Both the position numbers and the translations under genes were made by a program. Shown one piece after another: positions 8,609 to 17,855 of a DNA stretch of 37,628 bases. Position 1 is the stretch's first letter. Each line of letters begins with the position of its first letter. Location of the stretch: assembly GCA_947458955.1 (NCBI GenBank), contig CANGZT010000008.1, forward strand, positions 1 through 37,628, read 5' to 3'. Source of the DNA: Flavobacteriia bacterium. GTDB lineage: Bacteria > Bacteroidota > Bacteroidia > Flavobacteriales_D > Crocinitomicaceae. Under the pieces are notes generated by a model, which was not told the origin of the DNA, made no database searches, and saw only the letters and a program-made list of their open reading frames with translations.

Positions 8609-8956
8609 TTAGATAAGGTTAGTTTCTTCATTTGGAAAAACCAATGAGGGCTTGAATTTCTTCGCTTCTTCAAACTCCATATATCCATACCCTATGATGA
8701 TAATAGGATCTCCCACAGCTACTCTTCTCGCGGCAGGACCGTTTAAACAAATAGTTCCAGAATTAGCATCCCCTTTGATTACATAAGTTTCAAAACGTTC
8801 TCCGTTGTTAATATTAACAATCTGAACTTTCTCTCCCTCTATGATATTTGAGGCTTCCATCAGAGCTTCATCAATAGTGATACTTCCAATATAATTAAGA
8901 TCCGCTTGTGTTACGCGTACTCTATGAATTTTAGATTTTACGACTTCGATTAGCAT
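8609..8956 (-). CDS. panD: Aspartate 1-decarboxylase
   Basis: [21 protein letters not shown] (Gly-Ser self-cleavage site), [35 protein letters not shown]. Confidence 0.96.
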   Translation of the reverse strand: MLIEVVKSKIHRVRVTQADLNYIGSITIDEALMEASNIIEGEKVQIVNINNGERFETYVIKGDANSGTICLNGPAARRVAVGDPIIIIGYGYMEFEEAKKFKPSLVFPNEETNLI

Positions 8957-8975
8957 AATTTCGATTTTCGAGGAG

Positions 8976-8983
8976 CAAAGTTA
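8976..8983 (-). promoter_or_regulatory. -7 box TAACTTTG upstream of panD
   Basis: caaagtta on + strand; about 20 nt before the ATG. Confidence 0.5.
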
Positions 8984-9028
8984 CATTAATTATTAGTCTT
9001 AGGACATTAGATTGATAAAAAGTTCTAT

Positions 9029-9868
9029 CTAACTTAAAATCATATTATCAATTAATCGAATATGATTATTGTAAGCAGCAATACAAGCAACTAAATTGGA
9101 CTTGTTTTTTTCATCCAGTAAAGTCAAGGTATTTTGATCTACGATTTCAAGGTATTCTAAAGTTAATTTGCCTGATTTAAAAACTTCTAATGCCTTGTTT
9201 TCTAACTCGGAAATAGTTTCAAATTGCGTTAGATTTTTTTGGATAAAATCAAGTGTTTTGAAAATAATAAGTGCATCCTGCTTTTCTAATTCTGATAATC
9301 GAAGGTTTCTGCTACTTAATGCAAGTCCATTTTCTTCTCGTATGGTTGGACAAGCAACAATCTCAACAGGTAGCTTGAAAAAAGAAGTCATGTATTTTAT
9401 GACTGCAACTTGTTGAAAATCTTTCAATCCAAAATAAGCGCGCGTAGGTTTTACAACATCAAAAAGTCGATAAACGATTTGACAAACTCCTTGAAAATGT
9501 CCCGGTCGATATTTTCCTTCCATGACAGTTTCCAATTCTTTTAAATCAATTCCCTCAAATTGATAATTTTTGTAGATTTCCTCACTGCTTGGCATAAAAA
9601 GGAAATCACAGCCAAGTTTCTCCAAAATAGCTACATCTTCTTTTTCTTTTCTTGGGTATTTTTCAAGATCTTCAACCTTATTAAATTGAGTTGGATTGAC
9701 AAATATAGAGCAGATAACCAATTGATTATCTTTTTTAGCCGTTGTGATTAATGACCCGTGACCTTCATGCAAGGCTCCCATTGTCGGAACAAAACCAACA
9801 GTTGAGTTTCTATACTCAACGGAGTTTGTCAGTTCACTCAGTTCTTCTAATGTTCGGATTATAATCAT
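9029..9868 (-). CDS. panC: Pantothenate synthetase
   Basis: FVPTMGALHEGHGSLI, SIFVNPTQFN, YFGLKDFQQVAVIKYM, LSSRNLRLS. The ATG at 9868 (MIIIRTLEEL) is preferred over the track's TTG at 9892, which lies over the -7 box. Confidence 0.95.
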   Translation of the reverse strand: MIIIRTLEELSELTNSVEYRNSTVGFVPTMGALHEGHGSLITTAKKDNQLVICSIFVNPTQFNKVEDLEKYPRKEKEDVAILEKLGCDFLFMPSSEEIYKNYQFEGIDLKELETVMEGKYRPGHFQGVCQIVYRLFDVVKPTRAYFGLKDFQQVAVIKYMTSFFKLPVEIVACPTIREENGLALSSRNLRLSELEKQDALIIFKTLDFIQKNLTQFETISELENKALEVFKSGKLTLEYLEIVDQNTLTLLDEKNKSNLVACIAAYNNHIRLIDNMILS

Positions 9869-9889
9869 TTTAGAAATCTTAGATGCGTG

Positions 9890-9897
9890 CAAAACTA
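9890..9897 (-). promoter_or_regulatory. -7 box TAGTTTTG upstream of panC
   Basis: caaaacta on + strand; 22 nt from the re-called ATG. Confidence 0.5.
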
Positions 9898-9928
9898 TTT
9901 ATTTTCTTCATGTTTCGCTAATTTTTTG

Positions 9929-9936
9929 TAATTTTG
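9929..9936 (+). promoter_or_regulatory. -7 box TAATTTTG upstream of the GT5-like gene
   Basis: Matches TAnnTTTG; ends 27 nt before the ATG at 9963. Confidence 0.5.
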
Positions 9937-9962
9937 CATACTTTATATTTTAACCTTACCTC

Positions 9963-10787
9963 ATGGAGAAAAAAAGAATTCTTTTTGTTTCACAAGAAAT
10001 AACTCCTTTTTTACCTAAAACAGAAATGTCTAACACCGCTAGAAGATTACCTCAAGTAATCCAAGATGCTGGTAAAGAGATTCGTGTTTTTATGCCGAAA
10101 TTCGGTGCAATCAATGAAAGACGTCATCAATTACATGAAGTAATTCGTTTGTCTGGATTGAATTTAGTTATTGACGACAAAGACCATCCTTTAATTATTA
10201 AAGTTGCTTCTATTCCTGCTGCAAGAATGCAGGTGTATTTTATAGATAACGAAGAGTACTTCAAAAGAAAAAATACAATTGAAGATGAAAATGGTGAAAT
10301 GTACAAAGACAACGATGAGCGTTCGATGTTTTTCTGTAGAGGTGTTTTGGAAACGGTTAAAAAATTAGGTTGGAAACCAGATATGATTCATTGCCATGGT
10401 TGGATGGCTTCTTTAATGCCATTGTATATCAAAAAAATGTACAACAAAGACCCACATTTTTCAGATACTAAAGTTGTTGTAAGCTTATATGATACCATTT
10501 TTGAAAATGGTTGGGATACAAGATTTAATGAAAAATTAAGTTTTGATGGGTTTGATGCTGAAATCACTGAAAACGTGAAAGATGCATCTTATTTAAATAT
10601 TCTTAATACTGCAATAAAGTATGCTGATGGTGTAACTGTGGGTTCAGAAAACTTAGATTCAGTTACGCAAGAAGTCTTTGATTCAGCGAATTGTGTTAAA
10701 TTAGCATATGTATCTGAAGAAAATCAAGCTCGTGTTTTCTCTGAATTTTTTGATAAAGTAATTGAAGAAGCTGTCGCTGCTGAATAA
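9963..10787 (+). CDS. Stand-alone glycogen/starch synthase N-terminal (GT5) domain protein
   Basis: ILFVSQEITPFLPKTEMSNTARRLPQVIQDAGKEIRVFMPKFGAINERRHQLHEV resembles the GlgA N-terminus; WKPDMIHCHGWMASLMPLYIK. Only 274 aa, with no GT-B C-terminal half. Confidence 0.82.
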   Translation: MEKKRILFVSQEITPFLPKTEMSNTARRLPQVIQDAGKEIRVFMPKFGAINERRHQLHEVIRLSGLNLVIDDKDHPLIIKVASIPAARMQVYFIDNEEYFKRKNTIEDENGEMYKDNDERSMFFCRGVLETVKKLGWKPDMIHCHGWMASLMPLYIKKMYNKDPHFSDTKVVVSLYDTIFENGWDTRFNEKLSFDGFDAEITENVKDASYLNILNTAIKYADGVTVGSENLDSVTQEVFDSANCVKLAYVSEENQARVFSEFFDKVIEEAVAAE

Positions 10788-12041
10788 TTGAAAAAGATCG
10801 TCTATATATTTGCTTTGTTCTCCATTATTTCTTGTAAAAAAGAAGTGAATAATAATGGCATTGGTATACTCACACCTGATGAACAATTCAAAGTTGGTGC
10901 TATTGATACTTTTGGTATAAAAACGAGCACTGTCTCATTAGATACCGCTGCTACTAACAACCCTGCTTATCTTTTGTTAGGTGCAAATAATGATCCTGTT
11001 TTTGGAAAAACAGTTGCTTCATTCTGTTCTCAAATGAGGTTAGTAACTACTTCTCCTAATTTTGGTGATCTAAGCAGTATAACTATAGATTCGGTTGTTT
11101 TGTCTATTAGGTACTCTGATTCTTATGGAGTAAATAAACCGTTGAAATTCTCTGTTTATAGATTGACTGAAGACCTTAAGGATCAAACGTATTATGCAAA
11201 TTCGATGATTATGGATGATGCTCAAAATCTGATGGAAGATGAAACTAAATTAGTTACGCCGAGATCTATTGGAGCATATTTTGTTACCAAAGCCAACGAT
11301 ACAATCTATGATCAAATCACTTTAAGATTAAAGGATGAATTTGGAAAAACGTTAATTCAGAAATCGATAGAATCACCAAGTACATATGCTTCCATAGAAA
11401 ATTTTAATGAGTGGTTTAAAGGTTTAAAAGTGGTTGCTAAAAATGAAAGTGTTATTGAAAATGAAGGGGCAATATATTACATTAGTTCATCACCGAGATT
11501 AATTATTTATTATTCCCAGAATGCGATCAGTAAAAAATATTCTTTCGAATTGAATCAAAAGGCTAATCGAGTGAATTTAATCAACTATGATAATGCTCAA
11601 TTTGAGTCTGGTAAAGGGCTTTTACAAAATAATGGGAATTTTTTCGCTCAATCCAATAAGTTGAGATCCTATTTGTCGATACCTACACTTTCTGATATTT
11701 CTCGAAATTCTGTTATTCATAGTGGAAAGTTGATTTTACCATATGATAAAAATCTAAGTGTAATTTATAATCCGGGTATTCAAGTTTCTGTTTCTATACC
11801 AAATTCGATTTCAGATAATAGATTAAGAGTGATTGGCTATGGAAATATAGATACTTCAAATCATGTTTTTGTTGTTGATATGAGAGAACATTTACAAAGC
11901 ATTGTTTCAGGAAAACGAATGAATTTAGGCTTTTACATTTCACCAAGAGAATTTAGTACAACAGCAACTAGAATCAAGTTTTTAAATGAGGGAACATCTG
12001 TTCCGAAATTATATTTGAAAGTTTCAAGTTTTAAACAGTAA
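10788..12041 (+). CDS. DUF4270-like lipoprotein
   Basis: Lipoprotein signal MKKIVYIFALFSIISCKKE; DSVVLSIRY, GAIYYISSSPRLIIYY; TTG start directly abuts the upstream stop; lies between a GT5-like gene and glmS. Confidence 0.75.
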   Translation: MKKIVYIFALFSIISCKKEVNNNGIGILTPDEQFKVGAIDTFGIKTSTVSLDTAATNNPAYLLLGANNDPVFGKTVASFCSQMRLVTTSPNFGDLSSITIDSVVLSIRYSDSYGVNKPLKFSVYRLTEDLKDQTYYANSMIMDDAQNLMEDETKLVTPRSIGAYFVTKANDTIYDQITLRLKDEFGKTLIQKSIESPSTYASIENFNEWFKGLKVVAKNESVIENEGAIYYISSSPRLIIYYSQNAISKKYSFELNQKANRVNLINYDNAQFESGKGLLQNNGNFFAQSNKLRSYLSIPTLSDISRNSVIHSGKLILPYDKNLSVIYNPGIQVSVSIPNSISDNRLRVIGYGNIDTSNHVFVVDMREHLQSIVSGKRMNLGFYISPREFSTTATRIKFLNEGTSVPKLYLKVSSFKQ

Positions 12042-12045
12042 TATT

Positions 12046-13893
12046 ATGTGTGGTATTGTTGCATACATTGGAAAAAAAGAAGCTTTTCCAATTCTTATTA
12101 AAGGGTTATCAAGATTAGAATACAGAGGGTATGATAGTGCTGGTATCGCATTGTTAGATAGTGGCGAATTAAATCTTTATAAAAAACAAGGGAAAGTTGC
12201 AAACTTAGTTGAGTTTACAAACGGTAAAAATATTCATGGGAATGTTGGTATAGGTCATACACGTTGGGCTACTCATGGAGAGCCAAATGATGTAAATGCT
12301 CATCCACATTATTCAATGGATAAGCGAATTGCTGTAATTCATAATGGAATTATAGAAAATTACGACACAATCAGAGAGGAGTTGATTAAAAGAGGATATG
12401 TATTCAAGAGTCAGACTGATACTGAAGCTTTAGTGCATTTAATTGATGATATTCAGAAGACTGAAAAAGTTGAATTAATTGAGGCTGTTAGACACGCTTT
12501 ACAAAGTGTGATTGGGGCTTATGCTTTAGTTGTCATTTCTAAAGATCATCCAAATCAATTAATTGCTGCTAGAAAATCAAGTCCACTTGTAGTAGGTATT
12601 GGTGAAGATAATAGTGAGTTTTATTTAGCCTCAGACGCAACACCAATTGTTGAGTACACCAATCAGGTAGTTTATCTAAATGATGAAGAAATAGCTGTTG
12701 TTGATGTCAACGAAGGGTTAAGAATAACAAATATTGCAAATCAAGAGAAAACTCCTTACATACAAGAATTAGAATTGCACTTAGAAGCTCTTGAAAAAGG
12801 GGGATATGAGCACTTCATGATGAAAGAAATTTTTGAGCAACCTCGTTCGATACATGATTGTTTCAGAGGAAGGTTAAATGCAGCAGAAGGATTCGTGCAA
12901 TTAGGTGGTTTGAAAGATTATGAAAAAAGACTTTTGAATGCTAAAAGAATTGTATTTGTCGCTTGTGGTACATCTTGGCATGCTTGTCAAGTAGCTGAGT
13001 ATTTAATTGAAGATTTAGCTCGTATTAATGTTGAAGTTGAATATGCAAGTGAATTTAGATATAGAAATCCAATAATATCTGAAAAAGATGTGGTAATTGC
13101 TGTTTCGCAATCGGGCGAGACTGCTGATACTTTGGCTGCGTTGGAATTAGCAAAAGCGAGAGGAGCTTCTATTTTTGGAATCTGTAATGTGGTTGGTTCA
13201 TCTATTTCGCGTATTACGGATGCTGGTTCTTATACTCATGCTGGACCAGAGATTGGGGTAGCGTCAACCAAAGCATTTACGGCTCAGGTTACTGTTTTAA
13301 CTTTATTAGCTTTAAGATTAGCATACAAAAAAGAAACTTTAAGCAATTCTAGATTCAGATCATTATTAACTGAATTAGAAGCTATACCTGAAAAAGTAAA
13401 GCGTGTTTTAGATAAAAATGAGTTGATTAAAGAAATTGCAGCTCATTACAAAGATTCAGCGAATGCATTATATCTAGGTAGAGGAAGTTCTTTTCCAGTC
13501 GCTTTAGAAGGTGCGCTTAAATTAAAAGAGATTTCATACATTCACGCTGAAGGTTATCCAGCTGCTGAAATGAAACATGGTCCAATTGCTTTGATTGATG
13601 AGGATATGCCTGTATTTGTAATCGCTACTAAAGGGACTTCTTATGAAAAAGTGGTTAGTAACATACAGGAAGTGAAAGCTCGTAAGGGAAAAATCATTGC
13701 GATTGTAACAGAGGGCGATACTCAAGTAAAAGAAATGGCAGATCATGTTATCGAAATTCCTGCAACTGATGAACATTTAGTTCCATTGATTGCAACGATA
13801 CCGTTACAAATTTTATCTTATCACATTGCATTAATGAGAGGATGTAATGTTGATCAACCTAGAAATTTAGCAAAATCAGTAACTGTTGAGTAA
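12046..13893 (+). CDS. glmS: Glutamine--fructose-6-phosphate aminotransferase (isomerizing)
   Basis: MCGIVAYIG N-terminal Cys, GHTRWATHGEPND, ACGTSWHA, SQSGETADTLAAL, STKAFTAQV, EGYPAAEMKHGPIALID, C-terminal NLAKSVTVE. Confidence 0.98.
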   Translation: MCGIVAYIGKKEAFPILIKGLSRLEYRGYDSAGIALLDSGELNLYKKQGKVANLVEFTNGKNIHGNVGIGHTRWATHGEPNDVNAHPHYSMDKRIAVIHNGIIENYDTIREELIKRGYVFKSQTDTEALVHLIDDIQKTEKVELIEAVRHALQSVIGAYALVVISKDHPNQLIAARKSSPLVVGIGEDNSEFYLASDATPIVEYTNQVVYLNDEEIAVVDVNEGLRITNIANQEKTPYIQELELHLEALEKGGYEHFMMKEIFEQPRSIHDCFRGRLNAAEGFVQLGGLKDYEKRLLNAKRIVFVACGTSWHACQVAEYLIEDLARINVEVEYASEFRYRNPIISEKDVVIAVSQSGETADTLAALELAKARGASIFGICNVVGSSISRITDAGSYTHAGPEIGVASTKAFTAQVTVLTLLALRLAYKKETLSNSRFRSLLTELEAIPEKVKRVLDKNELIKEIAAHYKDSANALYLGRGSSFPVALEGALKLKEISYIHAEGYPAAEMKHGPIALIDEDMPVFVIATKGTSYEKVVSNIQEVKARKGKIIAIVTEGDTQVKEMADHVIEIPATDEHLVPLIATIPLQILSYHIALMRGCNVDQPRNLAKSVTVE

Positions 13894-13912
13894 TTATCAT
13901 TTATTATAGTAT

Positions 13913-13946
13913 AAAAAAAGAGCGAAATGAAAATTTCGCTCTTTTT
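13913..13946. terminator. Bidirectional terminator between convergent glmS and phaC
   Basis: aaaaaaag agcgaaat-gaaa-atttcgct ctttttgttt: perfect GC-containing stem with flanking A and T tracts. Confidence 0.85.
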
Positions 13947-14004
13947 GTTTATGTTTGATCATTAATTTAACACTATGCATTAACAATTAATCATCATACT
14001 TTTG

Positions 14005-15060
14005 CTAGTCTCTTTCTTTCAGCCATTTAGTTACAGCCGGTGAAAGTTCTTTCTGTGATTTACCACCAACAAAAACACCAATATGCCCTCCTTCAAATTT
14101 GTAAATCGTCTTATCTTTTGTACCTACATAATCATTTAAAGGTGTTGTTGCAGTAGGAGGAACCAAGTGATCGTAAGTTGCATAGATATTAAGTAAAGGC
14201 ATAGTAAGATTTTTAAGGTCAACCTTTTTACCCCCCACTTCTAATTCACCTTTGATTAATTTATTTCCTTGGTATAAATCTTGCATAAATTGAAGGAAAC
14301 AAGCTCCAGCTTGATCTGGACTTGCATTGATCCATTTTTCCATGCGTAGGAAGTTTAACAATTTTGTTTTCTCTTCCATTGAATTGATAAGCCCTGTAGA
14401 TTTTTGGATTTTCATCATCGGCTTTAGCATTTCAAAACCATCATTTAAAAATGATCCCGGAACTAAACCATCAAATCCTTCAACTAACTTTTCAAAATCC
14501 ATATCCTTACTCCATCTGAACAATAATCCATCATTAACAGAAAAGTCAATAGGAGTAACATGTGTCACTAAATTTTTGATTTTTTCTGGGTAAAGTGAAG
14601 AATAAATCACGCTGAATGTACCACCTTGACAAATACTTAAAATATTGATTTTGTCAACTTTATTTTCTTTTCTAACGTAGTCTACACAATTGTTTATATA
14701 TCCGTTGATATAATCATCCATTGATAGGTATTTATCCATTTTAGTAGGATACCCCCAATCAATTAAATAAACATCTAGTCCTGCTTCTAATAAGTTTTTT
14801 ATGTAGCTTCTATCAGGTTGTAAATCTAGCATTTGATAGGTGTTTACAAGCGCATAAACAATTAAAACAGGAGTTTTATATGTAGCTTTAGTATCTCTAT
14901 TATATCGGTAAAGTTTTAATTTATCCTCATGGTATACTTCTGTTTTAGGTGTAGAAGCAATATCTACTTCCTGAATATCTTGAAGTAATTCCATTCCCTT
15001 AAGGAATTTTGAGGTATTATCAGAAAAATCTTTTAACATCGATAAATGAAAATCTTTCAT
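14005..15060 (-). CDS. phaC: Class III-type poly(3-hydroxyalkanoate) synthase, PhaC subunit
   Basis: 351 aa; lipase-like box SICQGG with Cys nucleophile, YLIDWGYP, VTPIDFS, DHLVPP (Asp) and GGHIGVFVG (His). Confidence 0.92.
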   Translation of the reverse strand: MKDFHLSMLKDFSDNTSKFLKGMELLQDIQEVDIASTPKTEVYHEDKLKLYRYNRDTKATYKTPVLIVYALVNTYQMLDLQPDRSYIKNLLEAGLDVYLIDWGYPTKMDKYLSMDDYINGYINNCVDYVRKENKVDKINILSICQGGTFSVIYSSLYPEKIKNLVTHVTPIDFSVNDGLLFRWSKDMDFEKLVEGFDGLVPGSFLNDGFEMLKPMMKIQKSTGLINSMEEKTKLLNFLRMEKWINASPDQAGACFLQFMQDLYQGNKLIKGELEVGGKKVDLKNLTMPLLNIYATYDHLVPPTATTPLNDYVGTKDKTIYKFEGGHIGVFVGGKSQKELSPAVTKWLKERD

Positions 15061-15079
15061 GTTTGAATTATTTTAAAAA

Positions 15080-15107
15080 AAAAGGGAAATGCTAACATTT
15101 CCCTTTT
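15080..15107 (-). terminator. Intra-operon intrinsic terminator/attenuator between phaE and phaC
   Basis: aaaagggaaatg-ctaa-catttccctttt; on the minus strand the 12-bp stem is followed by a T-run, upstream of the phaC ATG. Confidence 0.7.
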
Positions 15108-15124
15108 CAAGATTATAAAATGAA

Positions 15125-16468
15125 TTAAACTGTAGCAGCTTTTTTCGTTGTAGTTCTTGTAGTAGTTGTTTCAGTAGAAAGTTTATTTTCTAAAGTTTTA
15201 ACTGTTTTCTTTAAATCATGAATTGTCTTGTATAACTCATCCATTTCAGATTTAACTACTAATGGTAAAGACTCAATACGGTTCTCAAATTGTTTTTCTA
15301 AGTTTTTCTTAATCTCAAAAGACAAAGTTGTTAAGTCTGCTTTTAATTTAGAAAACTCTTCAGTTGAAAATAAATTTGTGTAGTGTTTCTCGTTAATATT
15401 AACCCACTCGTTGAAGAAAGGTTGGAAAGAAGTTGTCAATGTCGTTTCTTTCATTTTCTCAGTCAAGTAAGTAAACATATCTGTAGAAACATGTTGACCA
15501 GTCTTGTACAAATGATTTTGTAATTCATTTAATTTTAACTGGTAAGCAGCAGCTTTGTCAAAATTAATCATAGCTAATTCAACATTCTCTTTTTCTTTAG
15601 AAGGAGCAACTAATTTCATGATTGGAGAAAAAGTCTCAGTCAATGAAGTGTTGAATCCTTTAAAAGTTTCAGTGAATTTAGCGAAATCACCAGAAATCAT
15701 GTGTGGAAACTTATCAGTAAATAATTTCCAATATTCTTGAAAATCTTTATTTAAAGTAGTGTTGTTAGCAAAGAAATCTTTCACCATTTTCATATTACTT
15801 TCTAACATTGTATTCAAGTTAGTTGTAGGGAAAAATGAGCTGAATAATTCTTCAGTAACTTTCTTGTAGTTTGAAGGATCAAACATCTTTTTCATTCCTT
15901 CGAAAGAGAAGTCTTTCGTTTGAAAAGCTTGAAAAAATGGTTTGTAAAACTCTTGTAATTTGAAATACAAAGCGTTTGTATTCATCGCATTTTTAAATAA
16001 CTCTTGGTGAGTTGAACCTGGCATCATAGCGTTTAATGAATGCATTGTAGAGTTCAAAGTTTTATTCCAAGATTCAAATAAAGTGTTCCAAGTAGAATTT
16101 AAATCTAAAAAGTTTTGATTTGTCTCAGTTGTAGTTTTACCAAAGCTATTCAAAGTGTTGTACATTCCTAGGTTGAAATCAGCTGCTTTTTTGAAAGCAT
16201 CCAATTGTGCAGTATACATATTTTTAAAAAACTCTTCAGATTTTTCAAAAGTTTCGTTTACTTTATTCTCAGTTTTATGCTCAGTAGTTGTATTGTTGAA
16301 CATAGCCATTTGATTTTCCCACCAGTTTTTGTACACCTCAGTTGACTTTTCCATTGGATTTTCTGATTTCATTGCTTCTTGAAACTTGTTAGCAGTTTCA
16401 ACTAAAGAATTCATCGCTTTTTGTTGTGTTTCCATCACAGTTTCAAATAATTCTTTTGAATTGTTCAT
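15125..16468 (-). CDS. phaE: PhaE-like PHA synthase subunit / phasin-like protein
   Basis: Amphipathic helical protein directly upstream of a class III-sized PhaC; MNNSKELFETVMETQQKAMNSLVETANKFQEAM...; C-terminal coiled-coil ELYKTIHDLKKTVKTLENKLS. Confidence 0.75.
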   Translation of the reverse strand: MNNSKELFETVMETQQKAMNSLVETANKFQEAMKSENPMEKSTEVYKNWWENQMAMFNNTTTEHKTENKVNETFEKSEEFFKNMYTAQLDAFKKAADFNLGMYNTLNSFGKTTTETNQNFLDLNSTWNTLFESWNKTLNSTMHSLNAMMPGSTHQELFKNAMNTNALYFKLQEFYKPFFQAFQTKDFSFEGMKKMFDPSNYKKVTEELFSSFFPTTNLNTMLESNMKMVKDFFANNTTLNKDFQEYWKLFTDKFPHMISGDFAKFTETFKGFNTSLTETFSPIMKLVAPSKEKENVELAMINFDKAAAYQLKLNELQNHLYKTGQHVSTDMFTYLTEKMKETTLTTSFQPFFNEWVNINEKHYTNLFSTEEFSKLKADLTTLSFEIKKNLEKQFENRIESLPLVVKSEMDELYKTIHDLKKTVKTLENKLSTETTTTRTTTKKAATV

Positions 16469-16563
16469 ATTGTTTGAATTTTTATTTTTAAAGGTTACTA
16501 TGCAAATTTCGGCTAATTATTTTTATTAACCAAAATTTTTTTAATTAAAATAGTATTGTTTTC

Positions 16564-16581
16564 AACTATTCGCAAATAGTT
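16564..16581. promoter_or_regulatory. Perfect inverted repeat aactatt-cgca-aatagtt between phaB and phaE
   Basis: Direct inspection; no U-tract on the minus strand, so it could be an operator or RNA hairpin. Confidence 0.3.
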
Positions 16582-16586
16582 ATGAA

Positions 16587-17327
16587 CTACATATATAAGC
16601 CTCCGTTAATATTTAAACATTGACCTGTCATGTATGGTGCATTAACGAGATAAACTACACCTTCTGCGATATCATTTGGATCACCCAGTTTACCTACCGG
16701 TATTTTAGCAACAATTCCTTTTAAAACTTCTTCCGGCATTGCTCCAACCATTTCAGTTCCAATGAATCCAGGGCAGATGTTATTTACTGTAATTCCATAT
16801 CTTGCAGTCTCTAAAGCCAATGATTTACTAAAACCTATTAACCCAGCTTTAGCAGCGGCATAATTCGTTTGTCCAAAACCTCCAGATTGACCAATAACAG
16901 AACTGATATTAATAATTCTACCATATTTCCGTTCTACCATATCAGGAATTACTAACGAACACATATGAAATGCACTAGATAAATTGGTGTTTATTACCTC
17001 CTGCCACTCTGTTAAACTCATTTTTCGAAATGACCGATCTCTTGTTATACCAGCATTATTCACAAGGATATCAATCTTTCCAAGTTTTTCTTTTATAGAA
17101 GAAACCATTTGAATACAATCAGTGCTTTCAGCTATGTTTCCTTGAATAGTCATTGCTGAACCACCATTTTCCGTAATTTGTTTTACAATATTATTCGCGT
17201 GTGTCTCATTATGATTGTAATTTACTACGACATAATATCCTTCTTTTCCTAATGCTAATGAAATTGCTGCTCCAATGCCTCGAGAACCTCCGGTTACCAA
17301 AGCTACTTTTGTATTATCGTTCAACAT
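16587..17327 (-). CDS. phaB: Acetoacetyl-CoA reductase (SDR family)
   Basis: VALVTGGSRGIGAAI, NNAGITRDRSFRKM, YAAAKAGLIGFSKSLALE, NNICPGFIGTEMV; encoded with phaC/phaE. Confidence 0.88.
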   Translation of the reverse strand: MLNDNTKVALVTGGSRGIGAAISLALGKEGYYVVVNYNHNETHANNIVKQITENGGSAMTIQGNIAESTDCIQMVSSIKEKLGKIDILVNNAGITRDRSFRKMSLTEWQEVINTNLSSAFHMCSLVIPDMVERKYGRIINISSVIGQSGGFGQTNYAAAKAGLIGFSKSLALETARYGITVNNICPGFIGTEMVGAMPEEVLKGIVAKIPVGKLGDPNDIAEGVVYLVNAPYMTGQCLNINGGLYM

Positions 17328-17450
17328 AACTAATATTTTGAGAGTTAGGTACTAATTGTGAATTTTTGAAAAGATATGTATTTTTTTTCAATTTTGAATT
17401 GTTTTAGTTCTTGAATTTATTTTGTAAATTGGGCTTTTAAATAAATTTTT

Positions 17451-17852
17451 ATGATCAATATCGGTGATACATTTGAACATTCTTTTTCTTTTACTCAAGA
17501 AGATGTTGTTTTGTTTGCTAAAGTTACTGGAGACAATAATCCAGTACACTTAGATGAAGTTTATGCAGCAAATACGATCTTTAAAAGGCCAATTATTCAT
17601 GGTATGTTAGGAGCTACTGTTTTTTCCAAGGTGTTCGGTACTATGTTTCCTGGAGAAGGGACAATCTATTTGAATCAAAACTTACAGTTTCTTAGGCCTA
17701 TGTTAGTCGATACTAATTATATAGCGCAATTTGAAGTGATTGAAATTGATCGTGAAAAACACAGGGCAACTATTACAACGATTGTATTGAATGAGGAGGG
17801 GAAAAAAGTAGTTGATGGTAGTGCCATATTGATGCATTCTGAAAAGTTTTAA
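17451..17852 (+). CDS. phaJ: MaoC-like (R)-specific enoyl-CoA hydratase
   Basis: GDTFEHSFSFTQEDVVLFAKVTGDNNPVHLDEVYA...RPIIHGMLGA: hydratase-2 motif with D/H. Confidence 0.85.
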   Translation: MINIGDTFEHSFSFTQEDVVLFAKVTGDNNPVHLDEVYAANTIFKRPIIHGMLGATVFSKVFGTMFPGEGTIYLNQNLQFLRPMLVDTNYIAQFEVIEIDREKHRATITTIVLNEEGKKVVDGSAILMHSEKF

Positions 17853-17855
17853 TGA

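Noticed and set aside
9869-9892. N-terminal extension of PanC from the TTG at 9892
   Set aside because: Overlaps the TAGTTTTG -7 box; the ATG at 9868 gives a normal PanC N-terminus.
13534-13776. Antisense ORF over glmS
   Set aside because: Shadow ORF; glmS motifs are unambiguous.
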